Positions 51,746 through 60,332 of a DNA stretch of 64,000 bases are shown here, piece by piece; position 1 is the stretch's first letter, and each line of letters begins with the position of its first letter. The notes beneath the pieces are model-generated. The model did not search any database. It saw nothing but the letters and a program-made list of their open reading frames with translations, and was not told the DNA's origin. A program made the translations under genes and the position numbers. The stretch comes from Clostridia bacterium. GTDB taxonomy: Bacteria; Bacillota; Clostridia; Oscillospirales; Acutalibacteraceae. The stretch lies in NCBI GenBank assembly GCA_017631795.1, contig JAGBSO010000046.1, positions 1 to 64,000 on the forward strand. The letters are read 5' to 3'.

Positions 51746-52387
51746 TTATATAAGATGTTTACATTTTTCCATCCATTCATCGGCAATTATACCGTGACCG
51801 CAGACTGTGGGATGAATACCGTCCCAGCACCAGTAATCGGCAGAATATTTTTCTGCAAGTTCATTGAATTTTGACTGCAAAGGAATAAAAACTGCGCCGT
51901 AATCTTCCGCAACACGCTTTGTTGCATCCTGATAACCTTTAAGCAGAGAAAACATATCTTCGCTTTTTTCTTTTCTCTCCCCTACAGGCAGTGCAAAAGG
52001 CTCCATAAGCACGATTTTCATATCGGGATTGCACTCAAGAGCATCATCCAGAAGAAGACGGTAAATTTTTTCGAAACGCACCGCATCAGAGCCTTTACCG
52101 TAATATCTGAGCTGTTCACAGTCATTTATACCCACAAGGATGCTGAGTATATCAGGTCTGATGTTAAGCGTGTCCTCAAGCCATCTGCCGTAAAGGTCAG
52201 AAACCCTGTTTCCCGATATGCCCTTATTGATGAATTTCAGATTTTTTTCAGGATACGCAGAACCGAGAGTGCTGTTGACAACGTACGCATAACCGTGCCC
52301 CATCTGATGATTCAGGTCATGCTCATAATCTTTCATGCGTCCGCCGTCGGTTATTGAATCACCCTGAAAAAGAATAACTTTTGACAT
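51746..52387 (-). CDS. SGNH/GDSL-type esterase
   Basis: A 213 aa protein starting at MSKVILFQGDSITDGG, with AGGTG upstream. Block I FQGDSITDGG (Ser), block II-like GISGNR, block III GINDC and block V DGIHPTVCGH (Asp/His) are all present. Intracellular, since no signal peptide is seen. It probably removes acyl or acetyl groups from sugars or lipids. Confidence 0.88.
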   Translation of the reverse strand: MSKVILFQGDSITDGGRMKDYEHDLNHQMGHGYAYVVNSTLGSAYPEKNLKFINKGISGNRVSDLYGRWLEDTLNIRPDILSILVGINDCEQLRYYGKGSDAVRFEKIYRLLLDDALECNPDMKIVLMEPFALPVGERKEKSEDMFSLLKGYQDATKRVAEDYGAVFIPLQSKFNELAEKYSADYWCWDGIHPTVCGHGIIADEWMEKCKHLI

Positions 52388-52456
52388 AATATTCACCTGT
52401 TTGAATAAATAATAATATAGATAAAACACCGGCGCAGGGCGGGATTCTGATATAAA

Positions 52457-52482
52457 AAAGGAGCTGAATTAACAGCTCCTTT
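52457..52482 (-). terminator. terminator of the secreted metallophosphatase gene
   Basis: Minus strand AAAGGAGCTG-ttaatt-CAGCTCCTTT followed by TTTATA. Confidence 0.88.
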
Positions 52483-52490
52483 CAGTTTTT

Positions 52491-53942
52491 TCAGAATGTG
52501 CCTGTTGCGATATATTCCTTAAGGAGATCGGGAAGAGTCTTCAGGAACATGGGAACCCATGTACCGAGTGTGTATGCTGCGAAATCTGCAAAGCTTGCAA
52601 GAGTATCGATAACATTGCTCTTCTGAACATTTTCACCTGTGAATGTGATCTTGTTTTCGCCCTGAGCCTTAACGATTGTAAGTTCGTCGATCTGCTTGAT
52701 TTCAAGAGTTTCGTCGTTTACAACATATGTGTTGAGAGCAAGAGCACCGCCTACAACTGAAATTGTGTTGAAGATACCGCCCTTGTTTGTTTCGTCAAGG
52801 TTGTCAAGGTTGCCGTTTGCGAAGTATTCGCCGTTAGCCTGAGCAACTGCTGTTGCAAGGATATCCTGTGAGAAGTAGTTATCAAGAATAAACTTACGGA
52901 ATTCGTATCTCTTTGCACCTGTAGCACCGCCAAGGATGTAAGTTGTGCCGTCTTTCTGTTCAACAACTTTGTTGTCGTTGAGGGGCTTTGTTCTTACATA
53001 CATGTGGTCATGACCTGACATAACAAGGTCAACGTTTGTTGCGTCACAAACTTCTGTGAGTGCTTCCTGAAGGTAGCAAGCATCAGGCCACTTGATGTCC
53101 TTACCGAGTGAGTAAGGTGCTTTGTGCATGAGAACGATCTTCCAGTCAGCATCTGTTGAGTTCATGTCGTTTCTGAGCCATGTGAGCTGAGCATTTGAGA
53201 TTGCAAGCATATCGTTTGTGTTTACAACTGCGATATGAACATTGCCGTAATCGAATGAATAGTTTACACCGTTGTTTGTCTGAACACTTTCTGATGTGTC
53301 AAGAGCAAACATTGAGTTGAACCAACCCTTGTTGCTGTCATGGTTACCTGTGATGGGTACATGAGTTGTAACTGAGTTGATGCCGATGAAAGCCTGAGAA
53401 TAAAGATCCCATTCTTCGTTTGTGCTGTCGTTTGTGTAGTCACCGAGAGTTGCATAGAATTCAGCTACGGGGAAGAACTTGTAAGCTGTTTCCATAACTT
53501 TCTGACCAACTTCGAAAGCTTCAAGGCTGCTTGCCTGAACGTCACCGCCAACGATGAAGTTAACGATATCGTCGCCGTTATCTGTTGAGAAAACACCGCT
53601 GTGAGTTGCTGTGCCTGCTGTGATTGTGTATGAGTAGATTGTGCCTGCTGCAAGACCTGTTACATATGCTTTGTGCATATAGTTGCCTTCCCATTCACCA
53701 CAATCATACTTGACATCAAGTGTTGATGTGACATCAATACCCAATACAGAAATTTCGATTGAGCATTCTGTTTCGTCTGCTGTGTACCAAGTAAAGCCTC
53801 TGCCTGTTGCACCGTCACCGTATACAACACATGAAACTCTTGAAATTTCAGCATCGTTTGCTGCACTTGTGCCAACAGCACTGCCGAAGAGAAGTGCAAA
53901 GCAAAGAACAATGCTTAATACTCTGAACATTGACTTTTTCAT
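52491..53942 (-). CDS. secreted calcineurin-like metallophosphatase (purple acid phosphatase type)
   Basis: A 483 aa protein starting at MKKSMFRVLSIVL, with GGAGG 7 nt upstream. It has a signal peptide, an N-terminal FN3-like domain (about 35-130), then the metal motifs GGDVQ, GDYTND, GNHD and GHDHMYVR. The C-terminus is an amphipathic helix (FADFAAYTLGTWVPMFLK). It probably releases phosphate from extracellular phosphoesters. Codon choice is like that of the highly expressed synthetase genes. Confidence 0.88.
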   Translation of the reverse strand: MKKSMFRVLSIVLCFALLFGSAVGTSAANDAEISRVSCVVYGDGATGRGFTWYTADETECSIEISVLGIDVTSTLDVKYDCGEWEGNYMHKAYVTGLAAGTIYSYTITAGTATHSGVFSTDNGDDIVNFIVGGDVQASSLEAFEVGQKVMETAYKFFPVAEFYATLGDYTNDSTNEEWDLYSQAFIGINSVTTHVPITGNHDSNKGWFNSMFALDTSESVQTNNGVNYSFDYGNVHIAVVNTNDMLAISNAQLTWLRNDMNSTDADWKIVLMHKAPYSLGKDIKWPDACYLQEALTEVCDATNVDLVMSGHDHMYVRTKPLNDNKVVEQKDGTTYILGGATGAKRYEFRKFILDNYFSQDILATAVAQANGEYFANGNLDNLDETNKGGIFNTISVVGGALALNTYVVNDETLEIKQIDELTIVKAQGENKITFTGENVQKSNVIDTLASFADFAAYTLGTWVPMFLKTLPDLLKEYIATGTF

Positions 53943-54098
53943 TTGAAAGCCTCCATACATTAAAATTTACACGATTATTTTATACTATTATAAGGAAAAA
54001 ATCAAGCATAATTTGTTAATAAAGATCAAAATTACCGTCAGAAACACAAAAGACGACCCCGAAAGGCCGTCTTCTGTGTGTTTGTGAAAGGAAAATTT

Positions 54099-54191
54099 AT
54101 GTTAGAAAAAAGGAAACGCAAAAAAAAGCTTCATGAAAAACTTATATCAGAATTTCTCTTCCTTGTCTATAAGTTTACTCATGAAGCTTAA
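54099..54191 (+). CDS. possible 30-residue basic peptide
   Basis: ATG at 54099 with AAAGGA 6 nt upstream encodes MLEKRKRKKKLHEKL followed by a hydrophobic segment (ISEFLFLVYKF) and THEA. Most of it lies in the inverted repeat that acts as terminator for the opposite gene, so it may be a chance ORF. Size and layout resemble small membrane toxins only loosely. Confidence 0.25.
   Translation: MLEKRKRKKKLHEKLISEFLFLVYKFTHEA
54126..54189 (-). terminator. long imperfect hairpin with T-run, terminator of the cytoplasmic metallophosphoesterase gene
   Basis: AAGCTTCATGA pairs perfectly with TCATGAAGCTT, extended by AAACTTATA/TATAAGTTT. On the minus strand it is followed by TTTTTTTTGCG. Confidence 0.8.
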
Positions 54192-54215
54192 AAAAATCTT
54201 GAAATTATTATTTTT

Positions 54216-55823
54216 TTACGGCTGAATTGTCACCGGTTTGTCTTCGCTTTCATGCTCGAATGAAATGAAGTTATTTCTGTCGGCATAAGCCCATCTCATT
54301 TCGAAGGCATGACATCCGTCACAAGGCACATAAAGCTGTTCTCTTGCGCCTCTTACAACCTTTGCGGGCAACTTGAATTCCTTTCCGTCTGCATCTGCAA
54401 TATCGCTGTCTTCAAAGAAAGTTACGGTGTGACCGTAAACGGAAAGAGTCATCTTCCCCTTTTCTTTTGTCACATAACCGCCTATGAAATTCACAAGTGT
54501 TGCAAGTGGTGCATACCAGATTCCGTCCTGATTCATACAGGGTGTGTGTGAATTCATAAGACCCAGTTCCATGCCCTTGAACATCATTCTTGTGAGTCTG
54601 AATTCAGGTGCGATTGCATAAGGTGTGATTTCGTCCTTATCCTTATCGATTGTGCATCTGTCGGCAATTCTGCCGTCATCGAGCATTGATGTGAGTGTCA
54701 TTCTGTTGCCGTCAACTTCAACGATTGCAACCATTCCCTGCTTGACTTCCTGGGGATAGAAAGCTGCGTGCCAGACTTTTGAAATTGTTCTTGAGCCGGG
54801 AGGATTTGCACCGCTGTTGCCGAGCATATAGTGAATTGTACCCTGAGAAGGTCTGTCGTAAAGATTTTCCTGTCTTAAAGGGAAACTTCTTGAGAAATTA
54901 TGTTCATGACCTGAGAAAACAAGGTCATATGACTCAAATGCTTCTGTCATAACGGGATATGCGTCATAATTCTGACAGTCTGTACCCGAATAGCAGATGG
55001 GGAAATGATATGAGCCGATTTTCCATGTCTTGTCGCACTTTTTAAGCTCTTCAACGACCCAGTTGTTTACATCTTCAGGACCGTTGACACCCATAACACC
55101 GAAACGCACGTTACCGTAATCAAACATATAATTTTCGGTCTTCCAGTTTTCGGGACCGTTATCGGGATAAGCGCCCTTGAACTGTTTGCCGAAAAACTCC
55201 GCAGGCTCGGAATAATATCTGCCGATACCGTTTCTGTAATCCTTGAAACCACGGTTATCGTGATTACCGAGAGTCATCATGACGGGCGTTGATTCGCAGA
55301 TACCTTTAAGACCGCTGAAAGCACCGTTCCACTGAACTTCATGCTGACCGCAGTCTGTGTTGTCACCGCCTGTGAGAATGAATCTTACATCGGGATTTTC
55401 TTTCAGGACTTTCTTGACAAAATTCTGAAAATATGAGTAATCGGGACAATCAAAAGGCTGTCCCTGCTGCTGGTCTGAAACACAGATAAACTTGAACTTT
55501 GTCAGGTTTTCGGGAGCAGTTCTGAAAGAATATTCTTCACTTCTGTATGAAGAGTCACCGCAGGTGTAATAATACTGAGTGTCGGGTGAAAGACCTGTAA
55601 GAAGTGCAGAAAAAATATGGCTCTCGTCAATATCGCTGACAAAAAGATCCTTTGCGGCATCCTGACGCATAACTTCGCCGTCTGCTGTTCTGTAAAGCAC
55701 GAAACCGTTTTCGATGTCGGTGCTTGTTCTCCATGTGACAGCCATCTGAGTTTCCGCATTACCGTTTATTGTGACCATTACATGGTCAGGAATCTGAGCT
55801 GAGCCTCTGATCGGTTTTTCCAT
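54216..55823 (-). CDS. FN3-metallophosphoesterase without signal peptide
   Basis: A 535 aa protein starting at MEKPIRGSAQIPDHV (55823), with GAGG 9 nt upstream; ATG 55838 is an alternative. An FN3/purple-acid-phosphatase N-domain (about 15-115), metal motifs CVSDQQQ, TGGDNTD, LGNHDNRG, GSYHFP and FSGHEHN, and a C-terminal copper-amine-oxidase-like beta tail (about 440-530) follow. The lack of a signal peptide is odd for this domain set. The start codon lies just beyond the dCMP deaminase stop, so the genes are co-transcribed. Confidence 0.85.
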   Translation of the reverse strand: MEKPIRGSAQIPDHVMVTINGNAETQMAVTWRTSTDIENGFVLYRTADGEVMRQDAAKDLFVSDIDESHIFSALLTGLSPDTQYYYTCGDSSYRSEEYSFRTAPENLTKFKFICVSDQQQGQPFDCPDYSYFQNFVKKVLKENPDVRFILTGGDNTDCGQHEVQWNGAFSGLKGICESTPVMMTLGNHDNRGFKDYRNGIGRYYSEPAEFFGKQFKGAYPDNGPENWKTENYMFDYGNVRFGVMGVNGPEDVNNWVVEELKKCDKTWKIGSYHFPICYSGTDCQNYDAYPVMTEAFESYDLVFSGHEHNFSRSFPLRQENLYDRPSQGTIHYMLGNSGANPPGSRTISKVWHAAFYPQEVKQGMVAIVEVDGNRMTLTSMLDDGRIADRCTIDKDKDEITPYAIAPEFRLTRMMFKGMELGLMNSHTPCMNQDGIWYAPLATLVNFIGGYVTKEKGKMTLSVYGHTVTFFEDSDIADADGKEFKLPAKVVRGAREQLYVPCDGCHAFEMRWAYADRNNFISFEHESEDKPVTIQP

Positions 55824-55824
55824 A

Positions 55825-56322
55825 TCAAATGTCCTCATTTCTGAATGATAAAACTATCTTGTCTGTTGCAGGTTCAAGACAACGCTGTTTTACACCTGCA
55901 GCATCAAGCATTTTTTTGGATGCGATAGTGCCCTTTGTTGCTGCGTATTTGTCTGAAACATAAACAACTTCCTTTATTCCCGACTGAATGATGGCTTTTG
56001 CACATTCATTACAGGGAAAAAGAGTTACATATATACGGCAGCCCTCAAGATTTGTTCCTCTGTTGTTGAGAATCGCATTGAGCTCTGCATGACATACATA
56101 AGCATATTTTGTTTCAAGCTCGTCACCTGTGCGTTCCCAGGGAAAAACATCGTCATCACAGCCTACAGGGAAACCGTTGTAGCCCACAGACATGATTTTG
56201 TTGCTTGAATTTACAATACATGCTCCGACCTGAGTGTTAGGGTCTTTGCTGCGCTTTGCGGAAAGAACCGCAATGCCCATGAAATATTCGTCCCATGAAA
56301 TATAATCAGTTCTCTTTGACAT
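55825..56322 (-). CDS. comEB: deoxycytidylate (dCMP) deaminase
   Basis: A 165 aa protein. The zinc site is CHAELNAIL with LFPCNECAKAI. MSVGYNGFPVGCDDD and the overall length fit the ComEB/dCMP deaminase family. It makes dUMP for thymidylate synthesis. First gene of the pair with the metallophosphoesterase. comEB is named by family; there is no comEA or comEC next to it. Confidence 0.93.
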   Translation of the reverse strand: MSKRTDYISWDEYFMGIAVLSAKRSKDPNTQVGACIVNSSNKIMSVGYNGFPVGCDDDVFPWERTGDELETKYAYVCHAELNAILNNRGTNLEGCRIYVTLFPCNECAKAIIQSGIKEVVYVSDKYAATKGTIASKKMLDAAGVKQRCLEPATDKIVLSFRNEDI

Positions 56323-56339
56323 ATTAACTATCCTTTCGG

Positions 56340-56539
56340 AAACAACATTTTAGCTCAGCAGAAATTGAATGATATATTGTAGGGGCGATGATTCATCGCC
56401 CGGCACGAATGTGCATTTTCCGTAGGAAAATAAAACGGCAGAGCCGTTATTGTTCGCTTTGCTCACAATCGGGCGTTGGATCAACGCCCCTACGGACTCA
56501 ATTTTAATTCCTGCAATCATCCTGATAAATTATTATTTA
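56340..56539. repeat. second long copy of the terminal-repeat element, left end decayed
   Basis: The right end TAAATTATTATTTA (56526-56539) has one mismatch to the 28985-28998 repeat and contains the stop codon of the RbsD/FucU gene (56533-56535). The left end AAACAACATTTTAGC is a diverged version. It encloses the hairpin chain 56379-56493. The spacers between ends and hairpin chain are unrelated to the first copy. Confidence 0.65.
56379..56493. repeat. 115 bp multi-hairpin repeat, copy 2
   Basis: GTAGGGGCG...CGCCCCTAC as in copy 1, with the central 70 bp almost identical. The outer stems are GGGCGATG-att-CATCGCCC and GGGCGTTG-gat-CAACGCCC. Confidence 0.88.
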
Positions 56540-56958
56540 ACTACGCCTTTTTTAAGAATAACATTTGCATAAAGAGCGCTTTCACCTGTTGCAACGATTG
56601 CATATGCGTCTCTTGCTCTTTCATAGAATGCGAATCTTTCGATTTCTTCAAATTTAACGTTATTCTGATGTTTGTCAACAATTTTTCTGTAATCTTTCCA
56701 GATAACGGGGTCAACATCGTCTCCGGGAGTTACCTGCATAAGCATTACAGGTGCATCAACATATGTATCAAGAGGAAGAAGCTGAAGGATTGCATCAAGA
56801 ATCTCAGGCACACCGTGACCGTCTGCACGGATAAGTCTTTTTGCGTTTGATGCTGCAGGGAAATTACCGTCACCGATAACGATTTCGTCACTGTGACCCA
56901 TTTCGTGAAGTATCTTTAAAAGTTCGGGTGAAATGATTGAGGGTATATTCTTAAGCAT
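56533..56958 (-). CDS. RbsD/FucU family sugar mutarotase
   Basis: A 141 aa protein. LLKILHEMGHSDEIVIGDGNFP is the family start with the catalytic His/Asp region, and YANVILKKGVV is the conserved C-terminal aromatic segment. It interconverts sugar anomers, with fucose the more likely substrate from FucU-like features such as FPA...KRLIRADGHGVPEIL. AAGGAG before ATG. It stands alone, without an ABC or kinase neighbour. Confidence 0.9.
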   Translation of the reverse strand: MLKNIPSIISPELLKILHEMGHSDEIVIGDGNFPAASNAKRLIRADGHGVPEILDAILQLLPLDTYVDAPVMLMQVTPGDDVDPVIWKDYRKIVDKHQNNVKFEEIERFAFYERARDAYAIVATGESALYANVILKKGVVK

Positions 56959-57059
56959 AGAAAAATCTCCTTTTTTATATTTTTTCTATTATACTACACA
57001 GTCTTATAATATACAAGAAAAAAAATAAAATTTATTTGTCAATTTTTATTCTTTTTCCC

Positions 57060-57088
57060 TTGAAAAGCAAAATAAAAAGTAGTATTAT
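57060..57088 (+). promoter_or_regulatory. promoter of the PHP-RadC operon
   Basis: TTGAAA (57060-57065), 17 bp spacer, TATTAT (57083-57088). Confidence 0.6.
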
Positions 57089-57166
57089 TATAATATAAAG
57101 TTATATTGAAGGATTTTTTGCTTTTTTTCATTCGGCAACCTTTTTTTAGTTTGGAGGCGTACTTTT

Positions 57167-58048
57167 TTGAGCGGAGATTTACACTGTCATACCAAGTTAT
57201 CTGACGGTACATTAGGATTGGAAGAACTTATTGCTCTTGCTGCAAAACGAGGAATCAACACAATTGCAATCACAGACCATGATTGCCTTGCAGGAACAGT
57301 CAGAGCAAAAATTATAGGCGAAAGAAGCGGAGTCAAAGTCATTCCCGGCGTTGAACTTTCCGCATATGATTCAAAAAACGGAAAAAATGTTCATATTCTT
57401 GCATATCTGTTTGACAGTCCCGACAGAATTGAAGGCTTGTGCCACAGTAACGCAACCTCAAGAAAAAGAGCAGGTCAGTACATGATGATGAAGGCTGCAA
57501 AGCGTTATCCCATCACTTCCGAACTGATTATGAAATGTGCACAAGGGTCAACAAATCTCTACAAGCAGCACATCATGCACGCTCTCATGCAGTGCGGATA
57601 CACAATGTCAATTTACGGCAATGTTTACGATGAACTTTTCCTTTCGGAAAACAATATCAATGTTCAGCCCAAGTTTGCCGATGTTTACGAAGTTCTTGAA
57701 GCAGTAAAGGAAGCAGGCGGCATTTCCGTACTTGCTCATCCTGCACTTTATGATAATTTTGACATTATCGAAGACCTTATCAAAGCAGGTCTCAACGGTA
57801 TTGAAGTCTGGCATCCCACATGTTCCAAGGAAAACGAAGCAAAGCTTATTGCAATCGCAAAGAAAAACAAGCTTCTCATGACAGGCGGCAGCGACTTCCA
57901 CGGAATGTATAACCACGGAGAATGGTCAATCGGTGACTACGTAACACCTAAACAGCAGCTGAGCGAACTTCTCAATTATAAAACAAAAATAAAAAGACAG
58001 CAGAAGAAATTAGAGGCACAGCAGGAAGCACAGCTTGCAGAGTTGTAA
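57167..58048 (+). CDS. PHP-domain phosphoesterase
   Basis: A 293 aa protein starting TTG at 57167, behind GGAGG. GDLHCHTKLSDG, AITDHDCLAG, PGVELSAY, LAHPALY and GGSDFHG are the metal-binding PHP motifs. Resembles the YciV/RNase AM type of 5'-3' exonuclease or nucleoside 3',5'-bisphosphate phosphatase. The C-terminus is a Lys/Gln-rich helix (KRQQKKLEAQQEAQ). First gene of a four-gene run. Confidence 0.9.
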   Translation: MSGDLHCHTKLSDGTLGLEELIALAAKRGINTIAITDHDCLAGTVRAKIIGERSGVKVIPGVELSAYDSKNGKNVHILAYLFDSPDRIEGLCHSNATSRKRAGQYMMMKAAKRYPITSELIMKCAQGSTNLYKQHIMHALMQCGYTMSIYGNVYDELFLSENNINVQPKFADVYEVLEAVKEAGGISVLAHPALYDNFDIIEDLIKAGLNGIEVWHPTCSKENEAKLIAIAKKNKLLMTGGSDFHGMYNHGEWSIGDYVTPKQQLSELLNYKTKIKRQQKKLEAQQEAQLAEL

Positions 58049-58069
58049 TCTGTGCCGAAGGAGTAAATA

Positions 58070-58645
58070 ATGCACAACGAAGATTTTGATATAAAAATTT
58101 TTTCACCCGTAAAAATAACAAGCGATAAAGCAGCCGAACCCGTTGTAATTGCAGACGAAATGAAACGTCAGGTTATTTCGGGCAATATGCAGAAAGCAGG
58201 AAAGCTCGGCAGACTTATTGCAGATTCATTCCGTGAAGCAGCAGAAAAAGAAGAACTCTGGACAATGGCAAGTTGTTGCAACATCACAGAGCTTGACAGA
58301 AGAATCAAAGATCAGGCAATCATCCTTTCAGTTTTCACTGCAGAATATGCGTTCAATAACTATATGCCCGATTCACTTCTTTCAACAACGGCAATCACAT
58401 CTCTTTACGGTGCTCTTACGGAGAACAATCCTGAACTTTATAACAATCTTCTTGCGTCAACAGCATTTTCCTTCTACTACATGAATCTTGACGACAAAGA
58501 AACAGCACCCGAAGTTATCGGAAAAACATTTGCAGTTCTGTGCGATGATGACAACAATCCCGATCTTCTGTGCTACGGCAAAACAGTTTTTGAAACAAGC
58601 CTTGAACACTACAAAAAGGCTGTTGAAAACGTAGATTTTTCATAA
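58070..58645 (+). CDS. hypothetical cytoplasmic helical protein
   Basis: A 191 aa protein, predicted mostly alpha-helical with no membrane segment or signal. No family recognised. GGAG lies 6 nt before ATG. Its position 21 bp after the PHP gene indicates co-transcription. Confidence 0.75.
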   Translation: MHNEDFDIKIFSPVKITSDKAAEPVVIADEMKRQVISGNMQKAGKLGRLIADSFREAAEKEELWTMASCCNITELDRRIKDQAIILSVFTAEYAFNNYMPDSLLSTTAITSLYGALTENNPELYNNLLASTAFSFYYMNLDDKETAPEVIGKTFAVLCDDDNNPDLLCYGKTVFETSLEHYKKAVENVDFS

Positions 58646-58656
58646 ATAATAAATCT

Positions 58657-58688
58657 CAACAGTTACTTCCATAAGGCAGTAACTGTTT
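58657..58688 (+). terminator. hairpin before radC
   Basis: ACAGTTACT-tccataaggc-AGTAACTGT followed by TTTCATA; may reduce read-through into radC. Confidence 0.65.
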
Positions 58689-58724
58689 TCATATTCTAAC
58701 TCATCAGGAAAAGAGGTGATCGGA

Positions 58725-59465
58725 ATGAGCGATAAAAACACAAATCCACATGACGGACACAGACAGCGTATGCGTGAGCAGTTTCTGAAAACAGACGGAT
58801 TCGGAAATATGCCTGACCACAATGTGCTTGAAATGCTGTTGTTCTATTCTATTTCAAGAGCAGATACAAACGAACTCGCCCACAGGCTCATTGACACTTT
58901 CGGTTCGCTCAACGGAGTTTTCGATGCACCTTACAGCGCACTCAGAGAAGTAAAAGGTGTGGGCGAACAGACTGCGGTGCTTATAAAACTCATCCCGTCA
59001 CTGGTTAAAAGATATCTTGAATGCAGTGTTGCAGACAAAAAACATATTCTCACAACAGACGATGCCGTTGAATATCTTCGACCGAAATTCTCAACACTAA
59101 AGAATGAAGAACTTGTTATGGTCTGCATGAACAATACGGGTAAAATCCTGAAATCATCAGTCATCAGCAAAGGCGGTTCTGATTTTGCCGAAGTTGACAC
59201 AAGAAAAATCGTTCAGGAAGTCATTTCAAGCAACGCAACTCAGGTTATAATCGCACATAATCATCCCGGCGGAATCTGTGCACCGTCATCGGCAGATGTA
59301 AAAATAACAAACAGTATTTCGCTTTTATTGCGTTCAATAAATGCAAGACTTTCAAACCATATAATCATAACCGATACAGATTACTTTTCATTTGCTTCTG
59401 TGGCTAAATTCTCGTCAATGTTTGTATCTGAACCGCTGACAGAACAGGAAGTTGCAGAACTATAA
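58725..59465 (+). CDS. radC: RadC family JAB-domain protein
   Basis: A 246 aa protein starting at MSDKNTNPHDGHRQRMREQF (58725), with AGAGG upstream. It has an N-terminal HhH (VKGVGEQTAVLIKLI) and the MPN/JAB metalloprotease-like motif with IIAHNHPGGICAPSSAD. Molecular function is unsettled in the family despite the DNA-repair name. It overlaps the longest patatin frame but not the chosen start. Confidence 0.92.
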   Translation: MSDKNTNPHDGHRQRMREQFLKTDGFGNMPDHNVLEMLLFYSISRADTNELAHRLIDTFGSLNGVFDAPYSALREVKGVGEQTAVLIKLIPSLVKRYLECSVADKKHILTTDDAVEYLRPKFSTLKNEELVMVCMNNTGKILKSSVISKGGSDFAEVDTRKIVQEVISSNATQVIIAHNHPGGICAPSSADVKITNSISLLLRSINARLSNHIIITDTDYFSFASVAKFSSMFVSEPLTEQEVAEL

Positions 59466-59481
59466 AAAAGGAGCATTGACT

Positions 59482-60315
59482 TTGACAGGAATTATTGATG
59501 TGGGCGGCGGTATGCGTGATATTTACGGCGCAGGTGTGCTTGACTGTTTCATCGACAACAACATCACATTTGATGTATGCATCGGTGTTTCGGCAGGCAG
59601 TGCAAACCTTGCATCATTCATCGCAGGTCAGAAAGGCAGGACATACAGATTTTATGCCGAATATGCCGCACGAAAAGAATACATGAGCTTCGGAAATATG
59701 TTCAGAAGCGGTTCTTTTTTCAATCTTGATTATATTTATTCATATCTTTCCGATTCAGACGGAGAAGACCCTCTGGACTTTGATGCTCTTGAAAAAAGCA
59801 GGTCTGAACTTATCACCGTTGTAACAAATGCAAAAACAGGCAAAGCGGAATATTTTGACAAAAAGCATATCATAAAAGACGACCTGTGGCCCATAAAAGC
59901 ATCATGTGCAATGCCCGTTGCGTGCAGACCTTTCTGCCACGACGGAAAAGAATATGCAGACGGCGGTGTTGCAGCCCCCATTCCCGTTGAAAAAGCTTTT
60001 GAAATGGGTTGCGACAAGGTTTTTGTGATAATTCCCAGACCCCCTGCTGAAAAAAATCATGAGTTTTCATACATGATGAAGCCGTTTCTCAGAAATCACC
60101 CTGCAATCCTTGAGCTGATGAAAAAAAGACCCGAAATCTATAACAGTCAGCTTAACACACTCAACAAATATATAAAATCAGGCAAAGTTGTGCTTATAGC
60201 TCCAGACAACGATAAAGGTCTTAACATGATTTCAAAAAACAAAGAGAGACTTACCGCATATTATCACAAAGGGTATAACGATGCTCAGAAAATATTGAAC
60301 GACACAGGCTTTTGA
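59482..60315 (+). CDS. patatin-like phospholipase
   Basis: A 277 aa protein starting TTG at 59482, with AGGAG 8 nt upstream. VGGGMRDIYGAGVLD is the oxyanion glycine-rich start, GVSAGS the nucleophile elbow and DGG (in YADGGVAAPIP) the catalytic Asp. Soluble. It probably hydrolyses membrane lipids or acyl esters. Last gene of the PHP-radC run. Confidence 0.9.
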   Translation: MTGIIDVGGGMRDIYGAGVLDCFIDNNITFDVCIGVSAGSANLASFIAGQKGRTYRFYAEYAARKEYMSFGNMFRSGSFFNLDYIYSYLSDSDGEDPLDFDALEKSRSELITVVTNAKTGKAEYFDKKHIIKDDLWPIKASCAMPVACRPFCHDGKEYADGGVAAPIPVEKAFEMGCDKVFVIIPRPPAEKNHEFSYMMKPFLRNHPAILELMKKRPEIYNSQLNTLNKYIKSGKVVLIAPDNDKGLNMISKNKERLTAYYHKGYNDAQKILNDTGF

Positions 60316-60332
60316 TATCCTGTGCCGTTTTT
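60303..60332. terminator. terminator between convergent patatin and birA genes
   Basis: CACAGG-cttttgatat-CCTGTG followed by CCGTTTTTTTA. Confidence 0.85.

Larger units (their letters stand above)
53943..54215. other. intergenic region with promoter-like boxes and hairpins
   Basis: Holds TTGATT/TAAAAT-like promoter boxes for the minus-strand metallophosphatase (about 53965-53995), a hairpin AAGACG...CGTCTT (about 54050-54075), a 30-codon plus-strand ORF and the long inverted repeat at 54126-54189. Confidence 0.5.
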
